NCBI GenBank assembly: GCA_031361295.1
Contig: JANMCN010000074.1
Location: 1 to 15,822 of the forward strand
Direction of reading: 5' to 3'
Origin: JALZOC01 sp031361295
Lineage (GTDB): Bacteria; Acidobacteriota; Vicinamibacteria; Vicinamibacterales; 2-12-FULL-66-21
DNA: 15,822 nucleotides
A program made the position numbers and the translations under genes. Positions within the stretch are counted from its first letter, which is position 1. Each line of letters opens with the position of its first letter. Shown in pieces: positions 1 to 9,800 of the stretch. The notes under the pieces were generated by a model. It was not told the DNA's origin. It made no database searches and worked only from the letters and a program-made list of their open reading frames with translations.

Positions 1-45
1 GGCCAGCCGCAAGGTGCGAAGCCCGCGCCGTCAAAGACGACGCCG

Positions 46-1326
46 TCAGCGTGGACGATCGACGCCGGGGCTCGGAATCCCCCCGACTGCCTGCGAGCCC
101 TGGCGCGTCGCCCGCACGATCTGATCCAGCCGGGTGAATTCCGCGCGAGCGCGCGCCGCATCGACTTTACGCCCCGCCCGGGTATAGGCCCGCGCGAGCA
201 TGAAGTGGGCCTGAGGGCTGCCGGGGGCGAGCCGGGCCGCCGCTTCCAATTCCAGAATCGCACGGGGGATTTCGTTCATCTCCAGCAGCACCTGGCCGAG
301 CGCGAGCCGTGTGGCGAAGTGTTCGGGCGCCAGCTTCGCGGCCTCGACCGCCACCGGCAGGGCCTGGGCTGCCTCGCCGCGCTTCAGGAACTCGAATGCC
401 ATCTGGAGACGCGACGGCACGTGCGACGGAGAGATTTCCAGTTCGCGACGGAACTCGTCCAGCGCGCGCGCGGGATCTTCCGTGAGGAAGAACACCGCGC
501 GCGCGTAGTGCACGTTCGGCGTCTCCGGGTAGCGGGTGACGAGCTCGTCGAGCGCGGTGCGGGCGGCCTCCACGTGACGCGCCGCCATCGCGTACCCGGC
601 ACGGCCAGCCAGCTGCACCAGTTCGCGAGCCCCCTCGGAAAGCTCCGACGGCAACACGGGCATCCGCAACACGGTCAGACCGAAGGCCTCGAGGACCTGG
701 GGCGTGTCCGTGCCGTCCCCGGCGAATTCGGTCAACAACTGGTTCGCGACCTCGAAGTCCGCGGCACGAGTCAGGAGAATGGCGGCATGGTAGCTCACGG
801 CAGTGGCGATGCCGGCTGACTGGGCGACGCCCATCAGCCGCGCCTGCAGCAGGTCGGCGAGCGCGGTGTCGTACTGCCGCAGCTCGAATTCGCAGAGCCC
901 CTTGAGGCCATGCGCACCGGCGTGCGCCGGCTCGCGGCGGAGCACATCGGCGAAGGCGTTCTTCGCCTCGGCGAATCGATCGAGCTCGTACAGCAGCGTC
1001 GCCACGTACCAACGGCCCTCGTCCCAGTCCGGTCGAGCCGTCAGCGCCTTGCGATACAGGGTGAGCGCCTCTTGCAGCCGACCACTGTCGCGGGACGCCG
1101 CGGCGCGAGCGGCGAGATCGTCGAACGGCGCTGCCCGCGGAGCGGGCCGGCCGGTCTGATGCCGTGGCACAGGTAATTCCCGACTCCCGGCGGATACGCG
1201 CGCGAGGTGCGTCGAGACCGGGAGTCCGCCCGGCAGCGCCAGGACCTGAAGAGAACGCAGGACCGTCGCGACTGCCGCCATGCGAAGGGCGGCTGGACGA
1301 CCGCGCCAGGCTTTCAGAAGGGCCAC
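46..1326 (-). CDS. TPR repeat protein, last gene of the receptor operon
   Basis: A 426-residue protein made mostly of tetratricopeptide repeats, a fold that usually mediates protein-protein contacts; no catalytic motif is seen. Clear TPR-like helical pairs lie at about residues 68-165 and 266-401. The middle (166-265) is more divergent but still helical. The assigned start is GTG, 13 bp inside the end of the upstream VWA gene, with GGAAG a few bases before it, which suggests translational coupling. An alternative ATG at 1281 (residue 16) lies just after the upstream stop but has no visible ribosome binding site. The N-terminal 40 residues are only weakly hydrophobic, so export is uncertain, although the operon partners look exported. 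The protein resembles the other TPR protein of the cluster (5694-6827) in overall plan. The gene is certain; its role as a scaffold for the VWA or receptor proteins is inference from context. Confidence 0.85.
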   Translation of the reverse strand: MALLKAWRGRPAALRMAAVATVLRSLQVLALPGGLPVSTHLARVSAGSRELPVPRHQTGRPAPRAAPFDDLAARAAASRDSGRLQEALTLYRKALTARPDWDEGRWYVATLLYELDRFAEAKNAFADVLRREPAHAGAHGLKGLCEFELRQYDTALADLLQARLMGVAQSAGIATAVSYHAAILLTRAADFEVANQLLTEFAGDGTDTPQVLEAFGLTVLRMPVLPSELSEGARELVQLAGRAGYAMAARHVEAARTALDELVTRYPETPNVHYARAVFFLTEDPARALDEFRRELEISPSHVPSRLQMAFEFLKRGEAAQALPVAVEAAKLAPEHFATRLALGQVLLEMNEIPRAILELEAAARLAPGSPQAHFMLARAYTRAGRKVDAARARAEFTRLDQIVRATRQGSQAVGGIPSPGVDRPR

Positions 1327-3476
1327 TGGACTTCCGCGAGAGCAAATGGCTCGTGGACCGTCAGCGTTTCGCCCCGTATCTCGTCCGTGACCTCGAGAAC
1401 GAGTTCGTACTCGCCGGCCGGCACGCCGGCAAGCGAAATGCCTGCAAAACGACGCATCCCCCCGGAGACCGACGCAAGCGGAGTCGGTTTCAACTCCTTG
1501 ACGACGGTGCCATCAGCGCGCCGAACGACATGGCCGGCTTTGATGCGCGTCTCGCCGCTCGAGGTGCGCCCCGCATCGAATACGGAGTACTGGTAGTACA
1601 GCGTCGAACCGGGACTGAGAAGCCGGCGCACGATCAGAACCGGCACCGGTGCCGTGTCGGCGCCCTGCGCCGGCACCTCGACGGTGTCGGTCACGATGAC
1701 GGACGACAGGCTCATGCCAGCCCTGGCCGGCACCTCGAACTCATGGGTGACCGATCCCAGGCGGCCGCTGTTGCGGTCCCGGATCGCGACACGCGCCTGA
1801 TACCGACCGGGAGCGAGATCGAATGACTGCGACAGGGGGTACCACGCAGACGCGTCGAGCCTGGGGACGTGCCCTTCCAGGTTCATCTCGACAGAGCGCT
1901 CGTGCCGTTTCGTTTCGCCGGCCGCAAGATCGGTGACGAGCAGCCGCAAATCGAGAATGTCATGCAGCGCGCCGGCAGCGGTCTCTTTCAGCTGGAAGGC
2001 GCGGAGATCGGCCTCGACGGCGATCTGGACGGAGGCCGCACTGCCGCTGACGTTGCCGAACACATACGCGTTGGCGCGCACCGGCAGCGCGTCGACATCG
2101 TACGGGGATTGCAGCGCCAGCTCGAGAGCATCCGCGGCCGGGCGCGCATCGCCGGCTTTGGCGGGAACGCCGCCGGCGTAATAGCCCTTCCTCGCCCGCA
2201 CGTGCACGTCGGGTCGGGCGACCCGCACGGAAATGTGCCGGAACTTGCCGTCCGTTCCGGCCTCGGTCGGCCTGTATCCAAGCAGGTAATACATCCGCGA
2301 TTCCTGGCCGATGCGGCGGAGGGCCGTCGTCAAATCGTTGCTGTTCTGGACCGCGAACCCGCCGGTCGCCTCGGCGAGCGATACGGCGCCCTCCGCTTCG
2401 AGTGACGTATCCGCATTGGCCGCTCCCACGTCCCGCGCGTCGAGCGGCGATCCGAACTGTGCGGATGCGAATACCGACTGCACCTCGAGGCCGCGGGCAT
2501 CGACGAAATACAGGACGATGTTCGCCCGGCGGGCGGCGTCCTCCACCTGCCGGTGCAGAGACAGCTCCTGGTCGAGAATGAAGCCGGCAGACACGAGAAT
2601 GAGCGATTTCCGCCCACGCACGGACGTCATGGACGCCATCGTCGACGCCAGCACACCCAGAGTGGCGCGATTCTGGGCGGACGCGCGAGTGTACGCCTCG
2701 GCGGCGCGAACCTGGACGAAGGGCTCGATCAACCCGGCCGCGCCGCCCTTCTTCTCGGGTCTTGGCCCCTGGTCGTTTTCGAGGTTCACCTGGTCGCGAC
2801 CGAAGACGTGGAAGTTGCTGAATCGCCGCCCGACCCGCTCCGCCATCTGCTCGTCCTGCACCACATGGATGCGGTACGCCTCGTAGTCGCTGATTCGTTC
2901 CTGGGCGATGTCGGGCGGTCTACCGCCCCGCAGGGTCGCGACGAGCTGCATCAGCTCTCCGCGGCCGTCGGGCAGACGGGCATGCCACCGCACACCGCGT
3001 GAGGGAGCGACCACCGACACGAGATCGCCAGTCTCGGTCCCCTCCTCGATAAACCGCTGGATCGACGACTTCGCGCGCTCGCCCTGCTCTGCGTTGAGGT
3101 GCACATCGTCGAAAAAGATCACGAAGGAGCGTCCGGGGCGTGACCCCGCGCCGACATTCGTCGAATAGCTGTAACGGCGTTCGACGGATGCCGTCCGCGG
3201 CGCTCCTCCTCTCACCGACACCTGCTGGAACACCTGCACGGATTGTGTGCGGCCCTCGTCGGCGATCGTGAAGTCCGTCGACACCAGATCCGGGACCGGA
3301 TCCCCATGCCTGTCCACCACGACGGCGTCGACCGTGACCAGCTCGGACTCGGAACGAAACGGCGGCGTCTGCGGCGACTGGACGTCGCCGCCGCTGGCGG
3401 GCGCGGCGCGTGCGGCTCCGGTCAGCATCAGCGCGAGGAGCGCGGAGCCCGCAAGTCCCGTCAGACGCGCCATCAT
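1314..3476 (-). CDS. VWA domain protein (VWFA-related Acidobacterial type), second of pair
   Basis: A 720-residue exported protein. Residues 1-24 form a signal peptide ending in a GAARA-type site. Residues 42-85 form a small beta domain (VDAVVVDRHGDPVPDL) of the kind that precedes VWA domains in this family. The VWA-like domain spans about 115-435, with a buried strand SFVIFFDDVHLN, then GRKSLILVSAGF (289-299), YFVDARGL (323-330), TGGFAVQNSNDL and YYLLGYRP. Residues 436-720 look like beta-rich, Ig-like modules. The metal-binding (MIDAS) motif is not the canonical DxSxS but DDVHL, so metal binding is doubtful. A charged, low-similarity insert lies at about 190-255. The start ATG overlaps the TGA of the upstream paralogue as ATGA, implying translational coupling. 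Such proteins are abundant in Acidobacteria but their function is not established; a periplasmic or surface adhesion/assembly role is inference. Confidence 0.9.
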   Translation of the reverse strand: MMARLTGLAGSALLALMLTGAARAAPASGGDVQSPQTPPFRSESELVTVDAVVVDRHGDPVPDLVSTDFTIADEGRTQSVQVFQQVSVRGGAPRTASVERRYSYSTNVGAGSRPGRSFVIFFDDVHLNAEQGERAKSSIQRFIEEGTETGDLVSVVAPSRGVRWHARLPDGRGELMQLVATLRGGRPPDIAQERISDYEAYRIHVVQDEQMAERVGRRFSNFHVFGRDQVNLENDQGPRPEKKGGAAGLIEPFVQVRAAEAYTRASAQNRATLGVLASTMASMTSVRGRKSLILVSAGFILDQELSLHRQVEDAARRANIVLYFVDARGLEVQSVFASAQFGSPLDARDVGAANADTSLEAEGAVSLAEATGGFAVQNSNDLTTALRRIGQESRMYYLLGYRPTEAGTDGKFRHISVRVARPDVHVRARKGYYAGGVPAKAGDARPAADALELALQSPYDVDALPVRANAYVFGNVSGSAASVQIAVEADLRAFQLKETAAGALHDILDLRLLVTDLAAGETKRHERSVEMNLEGHVPRLDASAWYPLSQSFDLAPGRYQARVAIRDRNSGRLGSVTHEFEVPARAGMSLSSVIVTDTVEVPAQGADTAPVPVLIVRRLLSPGSTLYYQYSVFDAGRTSSGETRIKAGHVVRRADGTVVKELKPTPLASVSGGMRRFAGISLAGVPAGEYELVLEVTDEIRGETLTVHEPFALAEVQWPF

Positions 3477-5674
3477 GGAATCAACCGGAAACTGGTCTGC
3501 GCGCTGACGCTGGCAGATCCCTGGGTGGCGGTGGCTCGCAGGGCGTAGTCGCCCGGCGCGAAGCTCTCCGTAGGAAATGACGCGACGTACTTGATGCGGC
3601 CGGCTTCGTCCGGCTCCGGAAGCTGCGTGGCCGACCGCCCGATGACCTTTCCGTCGCGCATGAACTCGAACGTCAGCGACGGCACGTCGGGGCCCTCGGC
3701 CGGATAAACCGTCACATACGCCGAGACCTGCGAATTGGCGGCCTTCGAGACCGGCCGATCGAGATTGGGTGTCACGCGCATCATACCCGTGCGGAACGGA
3801 TCCTCGACGAGATCGGGATCGCCGGCCGGATCGACGCTCCGGATCATTGACGGCTCGCTGATGCGGATGCCGATCGAGGGGTCCGGCACATCGAGCGGAA
3901 TCGTCCGCACGCTGGATCGGTCCGTCGCCTGATCCCGGGCGATCGTCGTGAGCGTGTAACGCCCGGGGGGCAGCCAGAACTGCCGCTTGAACCGGATCCT
4001 GCCCCGCTTGAGCGCGGCCACGCGATCGAGTGGACCGGTGAGCGGATACGACTCGCTGAAGCGCTGCACGACCCGGCCCGTGGGATCCTTGATGAGCGCC
4101 ATCGCGGTGAAGCGCAGGGCATACGTCCGCGTCTGGCGATTTTCCTGCAGCGTGACGTGTTCGATGGGAACCTCGATCAGCAGCGTATGTTGAACACCTT
4201 TCGACGACACGTCGAAGCGGAACGCCCCGGACGAATATTCGAACGCATGCGGAGTCGGATTTGCGGCGACGGCCGCCAGCATCGGCAGCTCATAGGGCAT
4301 CAGCGGAGCGGCGTCGGTGTCGGGCAGCGCAAAATATCCGCTTCGCGAGCTGACCGTGAGGCCCCGGCGCGCCAGCTTGACCACGATCGATCGAAAGTGT
4401 CCATCGGGCACCGCGGTGGGTGGCGTGTACCCGATTTCGTAGTAGCTGTCGAGATCGGACGTGACCCGGTCCACCAGGCCGGGGCCGAGGTCGTTCGTAT
4501 TCGCGATGAGCGTCCCGCCCGTCTCTTCTGCCAGCGCCCTCAGCGCGTTCTGAGTATCGGCCCGCAATGCGCCTTCCGCCGTCTCCGAGTTCATCACGTC
4601 GTCCATCGTCACCGGGCGGGAGCTCGACCCGTACGCCTGTTGCGACTGGCTGTTGCGACCCGCGCGGTCTAGCATCTGCCGCGACTGTTCGAGGGAACGG
4701 CTGGTGTCGAGTCCGCGTGCGTCCACGGCGTACACACTGACATTCGCCCGGTTGGCTTCGCTGATGGCTGACCGGTAGGCCTCCTCCAGGCTCGGGGGAA
4801 TCGGCAGGCCTTCCGAGAAGAACAGGAGGGCCTTGCGGCCCGTCAGGGTGCCTTGCGCCTTCATCAAGGCTATCAGCGGGAACAACGTCGACTGGCCGCG
4901 CTGCTGGACGTCGGCAGTCTCGACCATTCGGTCCATCCGTGCCGTCACCTCCGCCACTTGAGCCTCCGACACGGCGGCGCCCATTTTGGCCGCATTCCCG
5001 CCCGAGGCGGCCGTCTGGACCGCCGCGAGGGCGGCGGCGGCCGAACGCGTCGCCGCCTCCTCATCGCCCGCTCCCTTCGCCAGGCGGTCGTGACCCTCGA
5101 CGGCGACCGCAGCCGTCGCGCGATCGATCGCGCTCCTCAACAGGCCCGGATCCCGCGTGAACGTCTGGGCGAGGCGGATCCGCTGTTCGAGAACATACAC
5201 GGCGACCCACTGGTTGGCCGGCATCTCGCGGGCGACGAACTGAAGCGCGGCCCGCCGGGCGAGTGTCCGCGAGTTCTGCGTCAGGTGGTCGAATACCAGA
5301 GTGACGAGCACAGGATACCGGAGCGCGTCAGGCAGGTTGTCGCCGCCGATGCCCGGGGGAGCTGGCGCCTCGGAGCCGGAGGGACTCGACCCTCGCTCGA
5401 CGAGGCGGAACGAACGCACCTCCCGGGCGGCGCCGTCTTCGAAAACCGACACCTCCGCCGGTTGCACATCCCGGACCGGCCTGCCCCGCTTGTCGCGGAT
5501 GACGACGTCGAGGACGACCGCACTGGTTCCGGCGCGGAAGGAGCCCGCTACGGGCTGCTGCCCGCCGGGCTCCTGCGCGCGGGGTGCGGCCCGCATCCCC
5601 ATCGCCAGGAGGACCGCCGCGACGCGAAGGATGTGGTGCCGCAAACGAGCGGACGCCGGTGATGGGCGGAGCAT
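3473..5674 (-). CDS. VWA domain protein (VWFA-related Acidobacterial type), first of pair
   Basis: A 733-residue protein with an N-terminal basic stretch and hydrophobic segment (residues 10-33, ending RAAPRAQ), consistent with a signal peptide. Residues 48-92 form the small beta domain that precedes the VWA fold (VVLDVVIRDKRGRPV). The VWA-like domain covers about 120-447: LVTLVFDHLTQNS (124-135), GRKALLFFSEGLPIP (279-293), VYAVDARGLD, EETGGTLIANTNDL and YYEIGYTPP, ending SSRSGYFAL. This is the same order of motifs as the next gene, so the two are diverged paralogues. An Ala-rich, probably helical insert lies at 205-240. Residues 450-733 are beta-rich, Ig-like. The MIDAS motif reads DHLTQNS rather than DxSxS. 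The gene starts 19 bp after the upstream TPR gene and overlaps the next by 4 bp. No strong ribosome binding site is visible, so coupling to upstream translation is likely. Function unknown. Confidence 0.9.
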   Translation of the reverse strand: MLRPSPASARLRHHILRVAAVLLAMGMRAAPRAQEPGGQQPVAGSFRAGTSAVVLDVVIRDKRGRPVRDVQPAEVSVFEDGAAREVRSFRLVERGSSPSGSEAPAPPGIGGDNLPDALRYPVLVTLVFDHLTQNSRTLARRAALQFVAREMPANQWVAVYVLEQRIRLAQTFTRDPGLLRSAIDRATAAVAVEGHDRLAKGAGDEEAATRSAAAALAAVQTAASGGNAAKMGAAVSEAQVAEVTARMDRMVETADVQQRGQSTLFPLIALMKAQGTLTGRKALLFFSEGLPIPPSLEEAYRSAISEANRANVSVYAVDARGLDTSRSLEQSRQMLDRAGRNSQSQQAYGSSSRPVTMDDVMNSETAEGALRADTQNALRALAEETGGTLIANTNDLGPGLVDRVTSDLDSYYEIGYTPPTAVPDGHFRSIVVKLARRGLTVSSRSGYFALPDTDAAPLMPYELPMLAAVAANPTPHAFEYSSGAFRFDVSSKGVQHTLLIEVPIEHVTLQENRQTRTYALRFTAMALIKDPTGRVVQRFSESYPLTGPLDRVAALKRGRIRFKRQFWLPPGRYTLTTIARDQATDRSSVRTIPLDVPDPSIGIRISEPSMIRSVDPAGDPDLVEDPFRTGMMRVTPNLDRPVSKAANSQVSAYVTVYPAEGPDVPSLTFEFMRDGKVIGRSATQLPEPDEAGRIKYVASFPTESFAPGDYALRATATQGSASVSAQTSFRLIP

Positions 5675-5693
5675 GGGATGTGGGCTGGACCGC

Positions 5694-6827
5694 TCAGCGC
5701 GGAGTTCGGGCGCGATCGCTGGCGTCCTTCTCCTGATTCAGGCGCTCGACAATGGCTCGTTCCCGATCGCCGTCCTCCTTGCGCTGGAGGCGGTAGTAGG
5801 CCGTCGCGAGCCCGACATGCGCCTCGACGAACGATGGCGCCTCCCTGACGATCGCCTCGAGCATCGCGGCCGCAGTCGCGTCGTCACGCCTGCCGAGCGC
5901 GACACTGGCGAGCTGGTTGCGCGTCCGCATATCGCCCGGACGGACGCCGAGGGCGCGGGTGAAGTAGCGCAATGCCGCCTCGTAGTCCTGATCCGCCTTA
6001 CGGAGGACGCCCATATACAGGTTCGCGTCGAAATCGAGCGGGTTGCGCTTCAACGCGGCCTCGAACTCACCGAGGGCCAGATCCGGATTGCCGGCCTCGA
6101 GCAACGCCTGCGCATACATGGTCCGGACGCCAGGCAGATCAGGATCGAGGGAGACGGCCCGCTTCAGATCCTCTGCCGCGCCCTTCAAGTCTCCGGCACC
6201 ACGCTTCGCAACGCCCATCATCACCTGGGCCTGCGCGGAATCCCCGTGCCGCAGGATGCGGTCGATCAACAATTGCCCCTTTTCCGTCTCCTTCGCGGTC
6301 AGGTAGGCCATGCCGAGCAGGTACGACAGCGTCGGGTCGTCTGCACGCGAGGCCTCGAGCGGCGCGAGAAGCGCGATCGCCTCGGCCGGGTGCTCGAGGC
6401 GGAGCTGACAGTCCGCCGCGAGATACCTCGCCTGGAGACTGTCCGGCTGCGCGGCCAGAACCCGGCCGAAGGTTTCAGCGGCGTCGACAAGCTGGTCGGA
6501 TTTGTAGAACGCGAGTCCGAGGTTCGACAACACCGTGAGGTTGGACGGGGCGATCGCGAGCGCGGCCCGATACGCCGCGATGGCTTCCTCGTACCGACCC
6601 AGCTGGATCAGTACGACGCCGAGATTCGAGCGCGCCTCGACATTGGTCGGGAACGCATCGAGGAACCGTCGATATTCCGCGGCAGCCGCGGCGAAATCAC
6701 CGTTCCGCTGGAGAACCGCCGCGTGGTCGAAGGACGGCCCCTGCGCGTCCACGGCGGGGGCGCTCATCAGCATGACCACGACCAGGGCGAGCGGGAACAG
6801 CCACCCCGTCAACATCACGCCGCCCAT
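5694..6827 (-). CDS. exported TPR repeat protein
   Basis: A protein of 377 residues from the chosen start. The first 29 residues are a classic signal peptide (LFPLALVVVMLMSAPAVDAQ), so it should be periplasmic or outer-membrane associated. The rest is a nearly continuous run of about ten TPR units, with typical signatures such as ARSNLGVVLIQLGRYEEAI, SNLGLAFYKSDQLVDAA and ANLYMGVLRKADQDYEAAL. No enzymatic motif is seen. The reading frame is open to an ATG at 6914, but that start would overlap the receptor gene and put a charged tail before the signal peptide. ATG 6827 or ATG 6815 fits better; the latter has GGCGG just upstream. The gene follows the TonB-dependent receptor by 43 bp and precedes the first VWA gene by 19 bp. 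A scaffold or adaptor role for the receptor/VWA proteins is inferred from context only. Confidence 0.88.
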   Translation of the reverse strand: MGGVMLTGWLFPLALVVVMLMSAPAVDAQGPSFDHAAVLQRNGDFAAAAAEYRRFLDAFPTNVEARSNLGVVLIQLGRYEEAIAAYRAALAIAPSNLTVLSNLGLAFYKSDQLVDAAETFGRVLAAQPDSLQARYLAADCQLRLEHPAEAIALLAPLEASRADDPTLSYLLGMAYLTAKETEKGQLLIDRILRHGDSAQAQVMMGVAKRGAGDLKGAAEDLKRAVSLDPDLPGVRTMYAQALLEAGNPDLALGEFEAALKRNPLDFDANLYMGVLRKADQDYEAALRYFTRALGVRPGDMRTRNQLASVALGRRDDATAAAMLEAIVREAPSFVEAHVGLATAYYRLQRKEDGDRERAIVERLNQEKDASDRARTPR

Positions 6828-6851
6828 GATAGCCGACCGGGGCGCAGCCGG

Positions 6852-6870
6852 GCGGCCTGGCCGCGCGGCC
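6852..6870 (-). other. intercistronic palindromes after the receptor stop codon
   Basis: Two overlapping perfect palindromes fill the gap between the receptor gene and the TPR gene: GGCCGCGCGGCC (6859-6870), directly abutting the receptor stop codon, and GCGGCC-T-GGCCGC (6852-6864). The transcript could form a short, very GC-rich hairpin here. There is no T-tract, so it is not a classical terminator. It could protect the receptor mRNA end or dampen downstream expression. GC-rich spacers form such palindromes by chance fairly often. Confidence 0.35.
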
Positions 6871-9800
6871 TCAGAAGTAGAATTTGAACGCCAGCTGGAT
6901 GATGCGCCTCCCATACTTTCGGTTCTGGGGAAGGACGCCGAAGTCTGGATTCGCCAGGACCCCGTTCGCGTAGTTGAGCTTCAGGTTCGCATTGTCGTCC
7001 AGGAACCGTTGCGGATGATTGAAGACGTTGGTGAACGACGCCCGGAACTGGAATTTTCTGGTCTCGTTCAACTTGAAATTCTTGAACAGACCGAAATCGT
7101 GGTTCATGTATGCCGGCCCCCGGAGGTCCGGCATGATGTAGCCGCCGTTATGACCCGGAGAGGGCACGGCGAAGCACTTCGGATTGAAAACCTGATCGCC
7201 GGTGATGCCGCTCATCGGGTCGCACGTCAACACCGGCATGGCCGCGATCGACGGTGACCCCGTGATGACTGCGTTGCTGATCGCGGTTCCGTTGGCGAGC
7301 GTGCCGGTCAGTCCGAAATTCACGCCGGTGCTGGCCAGCGGCTGCAGCGGCGCCCCGCTAATCCAGGTCGAGACGCCTGTGAACTGCCAGCCGCCGGCGA
7401 CTGCCCTCAGGACGGCATTCCGATCGACGTCTGGCAGCAACCAGCTGTAGCTGATGTTCACGACGTGCCGCCGATCGTACCCAAGCACGCCGTAGGCGGA
7501 ATCCCGGAGGTTTCCGGGGGGCTGGGTCGTGGATCCCTGCCCGCCGCCGCGGATCCCAATCGCTTTTGACCAGGTATAGGCGGTCGTGAAGCTGAAGCGG
7601 GATCCCTGTCGGCTGAGCAGCGTCTGCAACGCATTGTAATTCTGGTAATGCGTGTGTCGCGTCACCGGAAGATCCCCGTACTGCGACAGCGGGCGGTAGA
7701 GATTCGGATCGCCGTTCGGATCGCCGAGCATCGCGCCGAACGGGACGCTGTTGAAGTTGTTGATGCCGTCGTTCAGGAGGTGATCGCTCTTGCTGCCGAC
7801 GTAGCCGGCTTCGACCGTCATTCGAAACGGGATCCGCTGCTGGATCGTCATGCTCCAGCTCTGCGTCCGTGGCTGCTTGTTGTCGCTCACCAGAATCGCT
7901 CCCGTCAGCCCCGGCTGCTTGCTGGGATCGACGGTCGACACCTGTGACAACGGCACGTTGGACGCATTGGTGAACGTCACCCCGTATGGAAGATCGATGA
8001 AGCCGGAGTAGGGTCCCTGGGCGTCGTGGAAGTTGAACATGCCGTAGCCGCCGCGCAGCAGTGTCTGGCCCGTCCCCAACACGTCATAGGCCAGGCCGAC
8101 CCGCGGAGCCCAGAACACCGGCTGCACCTTGACGCCTGAGAGCGGAATCTTGCTGTCGCGGGCCGTCCAGGTCACGCCGGGGAACTGCGATCCCGCCGGC
8201 GCCCCGGCGAGCAGGGACGGATCGAACACGGCCATGCCCTTCCCGTTTCGTTCCGTCCAGCCGCCGAGATGCGAGACGCGGAGGCCATACTCGAGCGTCA
8301 GCCGGTTCTTCGCCTTCCAGCTGTCCTGCGCGTACCCCTCGACGATGTTGTAAGCCATGTTGTGCACGACGTTGGCCGACTGCTCACCGTATTCCGCAAG
8401 GGTCCCGGTCAGGAGGTCCGAGAAATAGTTGCCGGTCGATCCGCTCGCCCAGGGCGCCGGAATCAGCCGTCCGTTCGAGTCGCCATTTCCCGGTTGGCTG
8501 TTGTTGACCCACTCGTAATACGCACCTGCTTTCATCGTGTGCGCGCCGGCAACCTTCGTGACGCTCTGCGCGCCGGAGACCAGCCATTTCTTGGCAAACA
8601 GCACCGGATCGAAGCCTCCAGGGTTGTACAGCGTTGGTCCGTTCCCCCAGTTCAGCATGGACGGGATCTGGTCCAGACCGCTTTTGTAAATGCCGGCGTT
8701 CGTATAACCGAGCGCCGACCGGGAGACCCTGGTCGGATCGCGGAATTGATTCGGAAAATTGATATAGGTGGTCGCAAACGTCGATTCGGTGGTGAGCGAG
8801 GACCCGAAGATGCGTGTCAGGCTCAACGTCCCGGAGTGCGACCGGTTAGGGGAGGTCACCGCGGTCGGATACGGCACCTGGGCCGAGTTGCGCCACCAGA
8901 GACCGACGGGGAAGTTTTGTTCCTCCGCCTGCAGGTTGTATCGAGCGAACACCCGTGTGTTGTTGCTGACGTTGAGATCGACGCGCGTCAGCCACTGATG
9001 CATGTTCTGGCTGAGCGGGACGTTCTGCACATAGTTGTAACCGTCGGTCACGGCGGGATCCGAATTTGGCTGAGGGAACAGACCGATCAGCCGCTGGCCG
9101 TTTGCATCAATCTGATTCGACGGGATCCGGCCGTTTTCGAGATTGGTGGGTGTCGCGCTGACATAGCCGTTGCCGAGCTTCGAGAACGAGGCCGTGTTGC
9201 TGAAGTCTCCCTGGCGCATGGCTTCCGTGGGCACCCAGGACTGCAGTGTGCCCGTGTCGAGCCGCTGCCGGTAAAATTCGTATCCGGTGAAAAAGAACAC
9301 CCGATCCCGGTTCTTGTTGAAGCCGGTACCTGGAATCAAAAGTGGCCCGCCGATGTTGAACCCGGGATACGTGAACTGGTTCTTCGGCTTGTTTTCGGGT
9401 CCCGGCACGCTGCTGAAACGGTTGAGCAGCCACTCATTCGAATTCAGCCGGTAATCACGCATGTACGTGTAGGCCATGCCGTGAAAATCGCGTCCGCCCG
9501 CCTTGCTGACCGCGTCGATCGTAATCGGGCCCTTCGCGTGCTCGGCGCCGTAGTTCGCCTGCAGCACCTTGAACTCCCCGACCATGTCGGGGTTGGGGTT
9601 GACGGATGTGGCACAGTTGCACCCCGGATCGGAGGCATGCGCACCGTCGATGACGATGTCGAGCGCGTCGGTGCGGGTGCCGTTCCCCGAGAAGTTGCCG
9701 ACCGCGCTTTGTTTGCCGCCTTCGCCGTTGCCGTTGATCCCGATGATCTCTCCGTTGAATCCGGGACGGTTGTCGGTGCCGTTGGAAGTGGGCGTCATTC

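Noticed and set aside
1..45. Start of a further gene downstream of the last TPR gene
   Set aside because: The minus strand is open in places, but 45 bases are too few to assign a start, frame or product.
167..1345. Second minus-strand frame (392 codons) overlapping the last TPR gene
   Set aside because: It is a frame-shifted shadow with Arg/Gly/Ala-rich sequence. The TPR repeats are in the other frame.
5301..6887. Plus-strand open frame (528 codons) opposite the TPR and VWA genes
   Set aside because: It is an antisense shadow spanning two real genes, with low-complexity Arg-rich translation and no recognisable domain.
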